Assembly: GCF_031157315.1 (NCBI RefSeq) | Contig: NZ_JAVIFU010000011.1 | Coordinates: forward strand, 1-64,000 | From: Paenibacillus sp. LHD-38 | Lineage (GTDB): Bacteria; Bacillota; Bacilli; Paenibacillales; Paenibacillaceae | Reading direction: 5' to 3' | Length of the DNA: 64,000 nucleotides | The notes under the pieces: generated by a model | Database searches by the model: none | Seen by the model: the letters and a program-made list of their open reading frames with translations, nothing else | What the model was told of the DNA's origin: nothing | Shown here: positions 17,636-25,385 of the stretch, piece by piece | Position numbering within the stretch: the first letter of the stretch is position 1 | How the letters are laid out: every line of letters begins with the position of its first letter | Made by a program: the position numbers and the translations under genes

Positions 17636-18514
17636 ATGAATGTTCATACTACAATACAACTGAAGCCTCCCACAACATTCGAAGAGCAACTTGACATATT
17701 AACTGGTAGAGGACTGATTGTACAAGATCGCCAATTGGCAATTAACGTTCTATCCCGCTCGAATTATTACAGGTTCACTGCCTATGCTCTCACTTTTAAA
17801 AATAAAAGCGACAGGTTCCATAAAGGCACTACTTTCGAAACTCTTTATATGCACTACATGTTTGATAGGAAATTACGGATATTGTTATTAGAAATTATTG
17901 AACCTATAGAAATTGCTTTTCGAACGCATCTATCGTATTTAATTGCTCATCATTACGGAGCGGAAGGTCATCTTGACCCACAAAATTTTAAAGATGCTGA
18001 CAAGCATCAATCATTTTTGTTAGACCTTCAAAGGTGTCTTGGCCAATCTACAAAAGACTTATACGTACAACATCATAATTCAAGATATGGTGGTAGATTC
18101 CCTGTTTGGGTGGCTCTTGAAACTGTTACATTAGGGACTTTATCTAAGCTTTTTTCTAACCTCAAAGTGGCTGATTCCAAACATATAGCGCAAGAATACT
18201 ATCCGAGCTCCCATTACAAAGAAATTTCAAGTTGGCTTCATTCATTAACTTTGCTTAGAAACAGATGTGCTCATTATAGTCGCATATTTAATCGTAGTTT
18301 TCCTAGTCAAGTTAGAATTCCCAAACAGTACAAATCTGCTATGCTTCAACCTTCTAGTTTGTTTGCTACGATCATTGGGATTAAGTTTTTTAGCACGCCG
18401 GAAACTTGGGAAATGTGGTTGGTTAAACTGTTAGCGTTAATGAACGAATACCCTGGTGTCCGGTTAGATCGAATTGGCTTCACGCCAGATTGGTATGACT
18501 TATTGAGCCAATAG
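17636..18514 (+). CDS. Abi_2-type abortive infection protein (AbiD/AbiF family, HEPN fold)
   Basis: The 292-residue product starts at ATG 17636 with AAGGAGC upstream; the frame before it lacks a start. It matches the Abi_2 family: FEEQLDILTGRGLIVQDRQ, LSRSNYYRFTAYALTF, FDRKLRILLLEIIEPIEIAF, then FPVWVALETVTLGTLSKLFS, and the HEPN RNase-type box LLRNRCAHYSRIFNR (RNxxxH). Family members give phage resistance by abortive infection, probably by RNA cleavage. It is the last gene of the prophage remnant before attR and the best-preserved one together with the Mrr-like nuclease. The preceding small-RNA candidate may restrain it. Confidence 0.88.
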   Translation: MNVHTTIQLKPPTTFEEQLDILTGRGLIVQDRQLAINVLSRSNYYRFTAYALTFKNKSDRFHKGTTFETLYMHYMFDRKLRILLLEIIEPIEIAFRTHLSYLIAHHYGAEGHLDPQNFKDADKHQSFLLDLQRCLGQSTKDLYVQHHNSRYGGRFPVWVALETVTLGTLSKLFSNLKVADSKHIAQEYYPSSHYKEISSWLHSLTLLRNRCAHYSRIFNRSFPSQVRIPKQYKSAMLQPSSLFATIIGIKFFSTPETWEMWLVKLLALMNEYPGVRLDRIGFTPDWYDLLSQ

Positions 18515-18594
18515 ACCGCGTCTAGTAGCTTCTCATAAAACGCTTCGAAATTGGTATCAGAGGGAGAATTTAGATCGCTTGATAAAGATTGAGG

Positions 18595-18674
18595 TTTCCC
18601 CACACAGTTTCCCACATACGCATTTTTACTGCCTAGTTTTCAATGGAATCAAAAGACGGAAGCCCTTGATATAT
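18595..18674 (+). repeat. integrase arm-type repeats, right side
   Basis: TTTCCCCACA at 18595-18604, a close copy at 18608-18616, and CCCTTGATATAT at 18663-18674 repeat the motifs found at the left end of the element in the same orientation. Confidence 0.6.
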
Positions 18675-18718
18675 CGGACTATTCGGAAACGTGAGGAATC
18701 AAAAAACCGCCCAGAAGC

Positions 18719-18736
18719 ATGGGCGGCATGATGTAA
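18719..18736 (+). repeat. attR core: displaced copy of the groEL terminus
   Basis: ATGGGCGGCATGATGTAA reads as the groEL ending M-G-G-M-M-stop, with no gene in front of it. It differs from the real groEL end by one base. GGGCGG here also pairs with CCGCCC at 18707-18712, giving a small hairpin. The simplest reading is that this is the original host 3' end, pushed away by prophage insertion. Confidence 0.65.
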
Positions 18737-18828
18737 TAAAGGTGATAAACTCTTACATTTGTGAGATTGCCTAGGCTAATTCAGCCCAGTTTGAGAACTG
18801 GTCACGTAAAAAACTATTTTCTAAAGTA

Positions 18829-18864
18829 AAGACTACTTCCTAATAACAGGAGGTAGTCTTTTTT
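18829..18864 (+). terminator. rho-independent terminator (first copy of a duplicated element)
   Basis: AAGACTACTTCCT pairs with AGGAGGTAGTCTT and runs into six T residues. A near-identical hairpin lies at 25292-25328. Each copy is followed by the same 26-base sequence (18962-18987 and 25348-25373, one mismatch), marking two equivalent boundaries. Confidence 0.82.
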
Positions 18865-19071
18865 ATGTTGTTAAATTTGCCTATCAGGATTTATTAGGAA
18901 TTATCAAATTTGAGTAAAAGAGTCAGAGAGAAGTCAGGAGCTGTGTAGTCCTATCTTCTCTTATTGTTTGTTGAAACCTGAGACATATGACCTAGCATAT
19001 CGTATAATTGCTGGAAGAGAAGGAAGTATAAATGAAAGTTGGGGTATCCATTGAGAGAAAAATTTGCGTTC

Positions 19072-19257
19072 ATGAATTACAAGCTGATTATTAAAATACT
19101 GATAGCTGTCCTATTCATTCAGCTCTCAATGAAGTTCTTATTCGATGATAACTATCTACTCAGTACTGGGTTTACACTTGCTGGTATACTTCTTTTGTTT
19201 CATGTGCTTGAGCGCAGCTATAACAATGGAAAGAAAAATCAAAAATCAACATGTTAA
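19072..19257 (+). CDS. small membrane protein, unknown
   Basis: From ATG 19072 the product has 61 residues with two hydrophobic segments (LIIKILIAVLFIQLSMKFLF and FTLAGILLLFHVL) and a basic C-terminus. TTG codons at 19039 and 19051 would add up to eleven residues; no choice has a convincing ribosome site. I do not recognise a family. It opens the AT-rich region of small accessory genes after the prophage boundary. Confidence 0.45.
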   Translation: MNYKLIIKILIAVLFIQLSMKFLFDDNYLLSTGFTLAGILLLFHVLERSYNNGKKNQKSTC

Positions 19258-19311
19258 AATAAGAGTCTGACTTCATTCGCTAAAAATGGTAACAACAAAG
19301 GAGATTACATC

Positions 19312-19404
19312 ATGGATTCGATATTATTTATTGCAGCTTGGGCAATTGTTGGAATTTTTATTGGTGGAGTAATAGTACTCATTAAAGCTAAGTTCAAGAA
19401 ATAA
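19312..19404 (+). CDS. 30-residue single-pass membrane peptide
   Basis: ATG 19312 follows AAAGGAG at a good distance. The product starts MDSILFIAAWAIVGIFIGG and ends in a basic tail (KAKFKK): one membrane span with the positive end inside. Proteins this small may be toxins, regulators or membrane adaptors; nothing here decides which. The good ribosome site and clean composition support it being real. Confidence 0.5.
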   Translation: MDSILFIAAWAIVGIFIGGVIVLIKAKFKK

Positions 19405-19417
19405 ATTTACAACGAAC

Positions 19418-19594
19418 ATGGAATTTATTAGGATAAGGAAGATTACAACTGAATTTGTAAATGCATATGAAGAATGGAAAGCTGAGAGGATTACAGCTGT
19501 TGAAGCTTTGAAACGAGTAAACATGAAACCTAATACCTTTTACCGAAGAGTCGCTGAGTATGAAGTCAGTATTCAACTAGTGTCGCAAGCGTAA
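19418..19594 (+). CDS. small helix-turn-helix protein, recombinase-HTH-like
   Basis: A 58-codon frame starts 13 bases after the preceding mini-gene. It reads TTEFVNAYEEWKAERITAVE then ALKRVNMKPNTFYRRVAEYE, which resembles the C-terminal helix-turn-helix of serine recombinases and related phage proteins (a basic helix ending in TFYRRV). The start has no strong ribosome site, so it may be translated by coupling. It could be a fragment of a larger recombinase or a free-standing DNA-binding protein. Confidence 0.45.
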   Translation: MEFIRIRKITTEFVNAYEEWKAERITAVEALKRVNMKPNTFYRRVAEYEVSIQLVSQA

Positions 19595-19884
19595 ATATAA
19601 TGCGTGTGATAGCAATTTGCAACGAGAGGTTATTATTGATGGCCGGTTCTCATTTAATTAATACTGAGAATACGGTCATTTTTCTTGAGCAGCTAAGTCA
19701 CATTGTAAGTAAGCATTGATAAATCTCCACTTTTAAAAGACGTGTGTCTCTAGGGTAGGGGCGGTGGTTTCTACCTTTGAGATCAAATGCTGTTTCTTAT
19801 TAGGGGGTAGCACATCTAAACCTCGAATATTTGATTTTGAAAAAGTTACATGAAAAAAAACAATTACTCCAACAGTGAGTAATA
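19595..19884. other. gap with no clear gene
   Basis: Apart from a 26-codon frame at 19639-19719 behind a weak GAGAGG site, nothing recognisable is present. The sequence is AT-rich and probably decayed. Confidence 0.35.
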
Positions 19885-20085
19885 GCTACATGCTATTCAT
19901 ATAAGAATATACATACGATTGCTGAGAAGAATAGACATACTGGCGAGTGCTTACATGGCAAGTTTTTTTGGAATAGCGACATGCTGCTTGTTGATGAATG
20001 TAGTCGTAAACGGATTGAGGAAGTGGTTGAGCATTTAATCATACAAGGTGAATTTAATCGAATATTTGATAAATGCTGTGATTAG
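19885..20085 (+). pseudogene. 5'-truncated paralog of the gene at 26406
   Basis: The frame ending at 20083-20085 encodes CYSYKNIHTIAEKNRHTGEC, then FFWNSDMLLVDECSRKRIEE and VVEHLIIQGEFNRIFDKC. This matches the last two thirds of the intact protein at 26406-26726 at most positions. The first third is missing or unrecognisable, with stops before the match. It shows that this accessory region contains duplicated, decaying copies. Confidence 0.75.
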
Positions 20086-20120
20086 TCAATACCTAATTTA
20101 TAAAAGTGGAGTTGAAAACC

Positions 20121-20396
20121 ATGGCATTATATACATGTCCTTGTTGTGGTTATAAGACAATAAATGAACAACCGCCAGGAACATATGATATTTGCGAAAT
20201 CTGCTTTTGGGAAGATGATGGTGTTCAATTTGATAACCCAGATTATGAGGGTGGAGCAAATGAGGTATCACTTAGACAAGGTCAAAGGAACTTCATTGAG
20301 TTTGGTTCATGTGAAGAAAGATGTATATATTCTGTTAGACCTCCAACAAAAAACGATGAACGTGATGAAAAATGGAAGACATTACCTTATAAATAG
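20121..20396 (+). CDS. CPCC-family cysteine-rich protein
   Basis: The 91-residue product starts at ATG 20121 (GTGGAG nine bases upstream). It begins ALYTCPCCGYKTI and continues GTYDICEICFWEDDGVQFDN and ANEVSLRQGQRNF, the pattern of the CPCC family: two cysteine pairs likely binding zinc plus an acidic WEDD segment. Genes of this family are scattered in Gram-positive and other bacteria, often in groups of small orphan genes next to polymorphic toxin loci, and an immunity role has been suggested. No toxin gene is seen next to it here. Confidence 0.8.
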   Translation: MALYTCPCCGYKTINEQPPGTYDICEICFWEDDGVQFDNPDYEGGANEVSLRQGQRNFIEFGSCEERCIYSVRPPTKNDERDEKWKTLPYK

Positions 20397-20406
20397 GAGC
20401 GGTCAC

Positions 20407-20736
20407 ATGAGAAAAAGGGTTAAGAAGAAAATTCATAAATGCTGTTTGGAGGATGTTTTCTATGAGATAAGCATTTCCTCTTATTGGCGCAAAAAACTAT
20501 TTGAAAGTTCTGAAAAAAGTATGCTGATTATTGACAAGGATAACCTGCTTGGCATAAATGACTATTTAAAAAAACAAATAAAGCGTTATGATCTAAAATA
20601 TTACGTATCAGTCGTACCTCATATGGATGCAGCAGGATGGGACGATTGGGGTAATAACCTATTTTATTTTAAGTTTGAACCTGTAGAGTTTTCTCACATC
20701 GTGTCTTACTCAGCTAATAATCCCAATGTAATTTAA
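20407..20736 (+). CDS. hypothetical protein, possible immunity gene
   Basis: ATG 20407 follows TAGGAGCG and gives 109 residues. The frame is open further upstream but overlaps the CPCC gene there. The N-terminus is strongly basic (RKRVKKKIHKCC), followed by a compact mixed segment (YWRKKLFESSEKSMLIID) and a C-terminus rich in aromatic residues (GWDDWGNNLFYFKFEP). No known family is recognised. It lies 10 bases after the CPCC gene and is probably co-transcribed. Confidence 0.6.
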   Translation: MRKRVKKKIHKCCLEDVFYEISISSYWRKKLFESSEKSMLIIDKDNLLGINDYLKKQIKRYDLKYYVSVVPHMDAAGWDDWGNNLFYFKFEPVEFSHIVSYSANNPNVI

Positions 20737-20783
20737 AAAGTATAAATAAAAGCACGATTTTATCTAGATAGGGTGAAGATGTA

Positions 20784-21308
20784 ATGGAGATATTTAAAAA
20801 CCAAGTATGGGTGTTTAAAACAGATTACAGTTCTTTTTTATATTGCCGCTTCATTTTAATTGATTTAATAAGTCGATTTCCAATTAACCAAGATGAAGCA
20901 ATCAAACGTATAAATTCTTTTTGGGGACATCTAGAGGAAGTATATGAAGGTGACATTATGTATCATGAACTACCTGAATATTGGTCTTCAAATATGTACT
21001 GGGGACATGATTCGGTTTGGTGGAAAAAAGGAGATGAAAGAATTAAATATAATCTACAGGAACTAAAAGCATATCGATTTGATAAATCAACTAAATATGA
21101 ATTATGGGAACCTCAAATTAACTATTCAACCGATTATATTGATGATTTTGTATTTGCCGATAATAAAGAAATACAGGAATTAATAGATAAGCATTTGATG
21201 ATTGGTAAGTATCATAAGAAATGGGAAGTAACTGCCCAAAATTATAGAGAAGCATTGCAAGCATTATACATTTTTAAAGGGTGGGGAGAGTACAGAGAGG
21301 TGCAATGA
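20784..21308 (+). CDS. hypothetical protein, possible immunity gene
   Basis: The 174-residue product starts at ATG 20784 after AGGGTGAAG. It is rich in Tyr, Trp and acidic residues (GHLEEVYEGDIMYHELPEYW, NMYWGHDSVWWKKGDE) and lacks signal peptide or membrane segments. That composition is common among cytoplasmic immunity proteins of polymorphic toxins, but I recognise no family. The stop overlaps an ATG of the next frame, so the genes may be coupled. Confidence 0.6.
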   Translation: MEIFKNQVWVFKTDYSSFLYCRFILIDLISRFPINQDEAIKRINSFWGHLEEVYEGDIMYHELPEYWSSNMYWGHDSVWWKKGDERIKYNLQELKAYRFDKSTKYELWEPQINYSTDYIDDFVFADNKEIQELIDKHLMIGKYHKKWEVTAQNYREALQALYIFKGWGEYREVQ

Positions 21309-21337
21309 TAAAAGAGCAATTTTATGGGGGAATACCA

Positions 21338-21499
21338 ATGTCAACATATTATTATTTTCATTGTTTGAAATGTAAAGTCAAAGGTGGGTTCTATTCTAGG
21401 CAGGCATGGGGATGGGGAAACTCTGAGGAAGTAACAATCATGGAGGAAAAAAAAGGAGGCTACCTATACAAAGCAGTTTTATTGTCTGCCAAAATATAA
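21338..21499 (+). pseudogene. short Cys-containing protein, probably truncated
   Basis: ATG 21338 follows TGGGGG; an upstream ATG at 21305 overlaps the previous stop. The start, STYYYFHCLKCKVKGGFYSR followed by QAWGWGN, has a CxxC pair and looks like the beginning of a small family protein. After WGN the composition changes to a lysine-rich run (MEEKKGGYLYKAVLLSAKI), which suggests a frameshift or a junction with other sequence. Identity unknown. Confidence 0.4.
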
Positions 21500-21559
21500 A
21501 GTTTTCAATAGTTGAAGTTAGTAAAAGGTTACCTTCAAAAGGTAACAATTATATTGTGA

Positions 21560-21740
21560 TTGGGAAACAAATCAGCTGAGGCCACATGAGCCAGTCCCTT
21601 CCGAGGGGGAGCTGTCCAGGCAATTTGGCATAAGCAGAATGACGGCCAAACTTGCGCTTGAGCAACTGGTTAACAAGGGAATGGTGTATCGTTTACCAAG
21701 AAGAGGAACGTTTCTCTCCGATCCGGCTGCTTTACGTTAA
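21560..21740 (+). pseudogene. GntR-family winged-helix fragment
   Basis: The frame ending at 21738-21740 encodes NQLRPHEPVPSEGELSRQFG, ISRMTAKLALEQLVNKGMVY and RLPRRGTFLSDPA: the DNA-binding wing of a GntR repressor of the HutC or AraR type. There is no start and no effector domain, and the next frame is a carbohydrate-binding fragment. It is a remnant joined at both ends to unrelated sequence. Confidence 0.75.
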
Positions 21741-21763
21741 AAGCACAGCCACCGGAGCCGAGT

Positions 21764-22204
21764 GTGAATGTGGAGTTTGAAGACCGCTTTGAATGGACCA
21801 CGGCTAAAAATACTTTTAATAACAATCCGTTAAAAACGGAACCGAACAACGGTGGCACGGTTGTCGGCAACACGTTTAATGGCGCATGGCTTATCTACAA
21901 AGATGCCGAGTTCGGGACGCAAGGCAAAAATTATGTCGAGATGGTATACGACTCGCCTTCTAATCGAGCCCCGGCAGACGTCGTTGCAGAAATTAGAATG
22001 AATAACAAAGACGGTGCGATTATCGGCAAGGTTAATCTTCCGAATACGGGCGGCAGTTGGGGGGCATACAAAACAGTCGGCGCACATCTTGATCAATCGC
22101 TGACAGGCAAGCAAACCATTTGTATCGTATTGAAGGGATCAACCACATCAAGCCTTTTGTATGTAGGGAACCTCGATCGGATGAAATATTCCAGGGTCGA
22201 TTAA
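21764..22204 (+). pseudogene. C-terminal carbohydrate-binding module (CBM6-like) of a lost secreted enzyme
   Basis: The open frame encodes about 146 residues with the CBM6-type pattern: NVEFEDRFEWTTAKN, a QGKNYVEMVYDSPSN segment, ADVVAEIRMNNKDG, LPNTGGSWGAYKTVGAHLDQ and LYVGNLDRMKYS at the end. Such modules normally sit at the end of exported glycoside hydrolases; there is no signal peptide and no catalytic domain. A proline-rich linker-like stretch (QPPEPS) precedes it in frame. It is therefore the tail of a deleted enzyme, fused behind the GntR fragment. Confidence 0.7.
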
Positions 22205-22244
22205 GAAGCTTGTATTATAGTTCGTTTTCCGCTTAAAATGTATA

Positions 22245-22290
22245 AAAAAAAGGCTCCTTCCTTCTAGCTAGAAGAAAGGAGCCTTTTTTT
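22245..22290. terminator. bidirectional rho-independent terminator
   Basis: AAGGCTCCTT pairs with AAGGAGCCTT, continuing through CTTCTAG/CTAGAAG, with A and T runs on the two sides. It ends the carbohydrate-binding module frame on the plus strand. Confidence 0.88.
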
Positions 22291-22404
22291 GGCGGATTCT
22301 TTATGGAAACTAGGCGGAATTATACCAGAGTGACTGAAATGCCTATACTTTTTTAAGAGCGGATTACTTCATCGAGAGCGAGCTTTGAATTAGAAGGCAA
22401 GTTG

Positions 22405-23076
22405 TTACTTTTTTAATGCTTCAAGCATGTCGTGGATATGGCTATGCATGAGCTGCCTTGCCTGCTCACTGTGTCGTTCTTCAATGGCGATCGCAATTAA
22501 GATGTGATAATTGGATGCTTTGGTACGCATATGAGGCAAGGTGTTTGTCTGTTTGCGACCTTCGGAGAGAAGTGGGTAGATTGACTCCAACATGCGAAAT
22601 AGGACAGGATGCTGTGCTGATTCTGCAATGAGATGATGGAAGGCAAGATCGGTATCTAAAAATGGTCCCCCTTCTTCCATCTGGTTAACCATAGAGTCGG
22701 CCAGCGTTCGAAGTTGCTTGACTTGGGTGCGCGTAGCATGCTCTGCACTTAAGGCAGCCAGTTTGGGTTCAATGAGCAGTCTTGCTTCCAGTAATTTGAC
22801 GAGAGAAATATCACCCAGTTCCTTAAGGTCCGCAGTAGGGTCTTCTAACAATAATGGATCGTTGCGTACATACATTCCCCGTCCATGTTCGATACTGACA
22901 TTTCCTTGGCTTTCCAGAGTCCGCAGTGCTTCTCTTACAGTAGATACACTTACAGCCAGGTCCTTAGAGATCTCTTGAAGCGTTGGTATACGTGATCCGG
23001 GAGGCCATTCCCCACTTATAATTTTTTGTTTAAGTACATCTATTGTCATTGAAAAGGTAGTTTTTTTCATCATCAT
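22405..23076 (-). CDS. FadR-type GntR regulator (FCD domain), predicted D-galactonate operon repressor
   Basis: The product is about 223 residues. Three adjacent ATG codons (23076, 23073, 23070) lie behind GGGG and the exact start is open. Residues 10-65 form the GntR winged helix (SRIPTLQEISKDLAVSVSTV, REALRTLE, then HGRGMYVRND), and the rest is an FCD ligand domain with the usual metal-binding His pattern (LAFHHLIAESAQHPVL, HSHIHDMLEAL). It is divergent from the KDPGal aldolase/galactonate dehydratase operon and is the obvious candidate to bind the two palindromes between them. Confidence 0.88.
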   Translation of the reverse strand: MMMKKTTFSMTIDVLKQKIISGEWPPGSRIPTLQEISKDLAVSVSTVREALRTLESQGNVSIEHGRGMYVRNDPLLLEDPTADLKELGDISLVKLLEARLLIEPKLAALSAEHATRTQVKQLRTLADSMVNQMEEGGPFLDTDLAFHHLIAESAQHPVLFRMLESIYPLLSEGRKQTNTLPHMRTKASNYHILIAIAIEERHSEQARQLMHSHIHDMLEALKK

Positions 23077-23149
23077 AATCCCCAATGTATCTTCATATTA
23101 GGTCTATATTATCATAATCGTACAAGCTTCTCCTAATCGTAATTACATA

Positions 23150-23262
23150 TTGACATCTAGAAATAAAGATACTATGATACCTTCATAAAGATCTGATCTT
23201 TATCGGATAAAAGTAATTAAACGAAATAATTTATGTTATATCCTAATATTAGATCAGATCTA
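23150..23262 (+). promoter_or_regulatory. promoter and two palindromic operators of the galactonate operon
   Basis: TTGACA (23150-23155) and TATGAT (23173-23178) are 17 bases apart. Just downstream is a perfect 17-bp palindrome TAAAGATC-T-GATCTTTA (23186-23202), and 47 bases later a second one, TAGATC-A-GATCTA (23250-23262). The shared GATC-N-GATC core marks both as sites for one dimeric regulator, most likely the divergently encoded GntR protein. Confidence 0.75.
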
Positions 23263-23349
23263 TATGTGTCAATTTTATAACTATCAAATATAGATAGGAT
23301 CAATAAAAAGGGTGTCTGTCTTTGTTACAGAGGAGGAGGATAGGATAAG

Positions 23350-23415
23350 ATGGCAATCGTATCTTTTGAAGAGTCCAAGGTTCTGTTTAGCGGGCAAGAG
23401 GTGGAAGCATCATGA
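23350..23415 (+). CDS. 21-codon leader ORF coupled to the aldolase gene
   Basis: ATG 23350 follows GGAGGAGG at a good distance and opens a frame of 21 codons (MAIVSFEESKVLFSGQEVEA and one more residue) whose TGA overlaps the aldolase ATG. It may be a leader peptide that couples translation, or the start of a lost gene such as the missing kinase of the pathway. I do not recognise the sequence. Confidence 0.4.
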   Translation: MAIVSFEESKVLFSGQEVEAS

Positions 23416-24056
23416 ACAAAAAGGAACAGCTGCAGCAGTTAAAGGATTCCGGAATCGTTGCAGTCATTCGAAGGCCTCCATATAACAAGGTCATTCAGAT
23501 TACGGATGCACTGGTTTCAGGTGGCGTCGGAGCGCTAGAGGTTACGGTCGATACAGACAGGGCATATGAAATCATTACTCAGTTGAAAGAGAGATACGAA
23601 GGTAAAGCCTTAGTTGGCGCAGGTACAGTATTAGATGAACAAACAGCGAAGGCGGCGATCGAAGCGGGAGCTGATTTTATATTCTCTCCGATCCTGGATG
23701 AAGCTACGATTCGTCTAACCAACCAATATGGACGTATCTCGATTCCAGGGGTCATGACGCCGACAGAGATCGTGAAGGGGTATCAATACGGGGCAGACAT
23801 GCTTAAAATTTTCCCGGGCTCCTCACTAGGTGTTAACTATATAAAAGAGTTATCGGCTCCACTCGGACATATTCCGATGATGCCAACAGGTGGAGTTACT
23901 TTGGACAATGTGGGCCCATTTATTCGCGCAGGTGCTGTGGCTGTAGGCATAGGAAGTTCTTTAACGAATGTGAAAGCGATTGCAGAAGAACGGTATGAGG
24001 AGCTTACAAGGTTAGCTCGACAATTCAGACTGGAAATCAAAAAAGCTAGAGAATAG
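23412..24056 (+). CDS. KDPG/KDPGal aldolase (2-dehydro-3-deoxy-6-phosphogalactonate aldolase-like)
   Basis: The 214-residue product is a class I aldolase of the Eda/DgoA family: [32 protein letters not shown], the [20 protein letters not shown] segment, ADFIFSP, and [19 protein letters not shown], where the Lys in LKIFP is the Schiff-base residue. It cleaves 2-dehydro-3-deoxy-6-phospho-sugar acids to pyruvate and glyceraldehyde 3-phosphate. Being followed after 13 bases by D-galactonate dehydratase, the galactonate (De Ley-Doudoroff) pathway is the likely context. No 2-dehydro-3-deoxygalactonate kinase gene is present in the window. Confidence 0.9.
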   Translation: MNKKEQLQQLKDSGIVAVIRRPPYNKVIQITDALVSGGVGALEVTVDTDRAYEIITQLKERYEGKALVGAGTVLDEQTAKAAIEAGADFIFSPILDEATIRLTNQYGRISIPGVMTPTEIVKGYQYGADMLKIFPGSSLGVNYIKELSAPLGHIPMMPTGGVTLDNVGPFIRAGAVAVGIGSSLTNVKAIAEERYEELTRLARQFRLEIKKARE

Positions 24057-24069
24057 GGAGAGGGTAAAT

Positions 24070-25221
24070 TTGAAAATTACTAAGTTTGAGACTTTTATAG
24101 TACCACCCCGGTGGCTATTCTTAAAAATTGAAACGGATGAAGGAATAGTTGGATGGGGGGAGCCTGTTATCGAAGGCAAAGCTCATACGGTACAAGCGGC
24201 TGTAGATGAGCTCATGGATCTGTTAATCGGGAAAGATCCGCTTCGCATTGAAGATCATTGGCAGGTGATGTATCGTGGCGGGTTCTACCGTGGCGGTTCG
24301 ATACTGATGAGTGCGATTGCAGGGATTGATCAGGCGTTGTGGGATATTAAAGGAAAATATTTCAATGCTCCAATCTATCAGCTGCTTGGCGGGGCTTGCC
24401 GTGATTCGATGCGTGTCTATTCCTGGATCGGTGGGGATCGGCCGAGTGATGTTGGACTAGCAGCATTGGAGAAGCAGCAGCAAGGCTTTACAGCGATTAA
24501 GATGAACGCTACAGAAGAGATGCAATATATTGATAGCTATCAAAAGGTGGATCAGGTCGTGGAACGGGTAGCAGCGATCCGTACTGCGACTGGTCCGGAC
24601 TTTGGCATCGGTGTAGATTTTCACGGCCGTATTCATAAACCAATGGCAAAGGTACTTGCCAAAGCATTAGAGCCTTACAGGCTGATGTTTATAGAAGAAC
24701 CCGTGCTTCCAGAAAATAACGAGGCACTCCGAGATATTGTCAGTCATACCAGCACACCGATTGCGACGGGTGAACGAATGTTCTCACGCTGGGATTTCAA
24801 ATCATTGCTGGAAGATGGCTATGTGGATATTATTCAACCAGATTTATCGCATGCAGGCGGCATTACAGAGTGTAAGAAAATCTTCGCGATGGCGGAGGCT
24901 TATGATGTTGCAGTAGCCCCTCATTGCCCGCTAGGCCCTATTGCACTTGCTGCTTGTCTGCAAGTTGACGCAACAGCTCACAATGCAGTCATTCAGGAAC
25001 AGAGCCTTGGAATTCATTATAACCAAGGGAATGATCTGCTGGATTATATAACGGACCCAAGCGTATTTTCCTACGAGGATGGGCATGTGAAGATTCCGCA
25101 GGGCCCGGGGCTAGGTATTACAGTTAATGAGGAGTACGTCCGTAAAATGGCGTCGGAATCCCCACATCGATGGAGAAATCCGATTTGGAGACATAAGGAC
25201 GGATCGGTGGCCGAATGGTAA
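24070..25221 (+). CDS. dgoD: D-galactonate dehydratase
   Basis: The product has 383 residues from a TTG start behind GGGAGAGGG, the normal length for DgoD of the enolase superfamily. It reads [49 protein letters not shown], then the metal-ligand motifs around [17 protein letters not shown] and [12 protein letters not shown], and [20 protein letters not shown]. It dehydrates D-galactonate to 2-dehydro-3-deoxy-D-galactonate in the cytoplasm. It forms an operon with the aldolase upstream, under the GntR regulator at 22405. Confidence 0.93.
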   Translation: MKITKFETFIVPPRWLFLKIETDEGIVGWGEPVIEGKAHTVQAAVDELMDLLIGKDPLRIEDHWQVMYRGGFYRGGSILMSAIAGIDQALWDIKGKYFNAPIYQLLGGACRDSMRVYSWIGGDRPSDVGLAALEKQQQGFTAIKMNATEEMQYIDSYQKVDQVVERVAAIRTATGPDFGIGVDFHGRIHKPMAKVLAKALEPYRLMFIEEPVLPENNEALRDIVSHTSTPIATGERMFSRWDFKSLLEDGYVDIIQPDLSHAGGITECKKIFAMAEAYDVAVAPHCPLGPIALAACLQVDATAHNAVIQEQSLGIHYNQGNDLLDYITDPSVFSYEDGHVKIPQGPGLGITVNEEYVRKMASESPHRWRNPIWRHKDGSVAEW

Positions 25222-25291
25222 ACAGATCGGTGAAATAGTTTAGATTATTTTCGCCCACAACGGGTCAAGTAAATAACTTATTCAAAAGTGT

Positions 25292-25328
25292 AGACTACTT
25301 CCTCAATACAAGGAGGTAGTCTTTTTTA
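25292..25328 (+). terminator. rho-independent terminator (second copy of a duplicated element)
   Basis: AGACTACTTCCT pairs with AGGAGGTAGTCT, followed by six T residues, 70 bases after dgoD. It is nearly identical to the hairpin at 18829-18864. Confidence 0.82.
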
Positions 25329-25385
25329 TTTTGGAAGCACCATTCGCTATTGTTTGTTGTAACCTGAGACATAGTGCCTGTTAAT

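Larger units (their letters stand above)
13922..18736. mobile_element. decayed prophage inserted at the groEL 3' end
   Basis: The 4.8-kb element is bounded by an 18-bp duplication of the groEL terminus (13904-13921 and 18719-18736). Inside each boundary lie the same two short motifs in direct orientation: CCCTTGATATAT (13935-13946; 18663-18674) and paired TTTCCCCACA (13974-13983, 13985-13994; 18595-18604, and 18608-18616 lacking one C). Flanking a core on both sides, these look like integrase arm-binding sites of attP. Contents are an integrase end, a tail tape-measure end, small phage-type genes, an HTH protein, an Mrr-like nuclease, an excisionase-like protein and an Abi gene. Structural and replication genes are missing. 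Confidence 0.78.

Noticed and set aside
18707-18736. Groel-tail copy dismissed as a simple terminator hairpin
   Set aside because: CCGCCC/GGGCGG pairing exists, but 17 of 18 bases match the groEL end including its stop codon, and arm-type repeats support an attachment site, so the att reading was kept.
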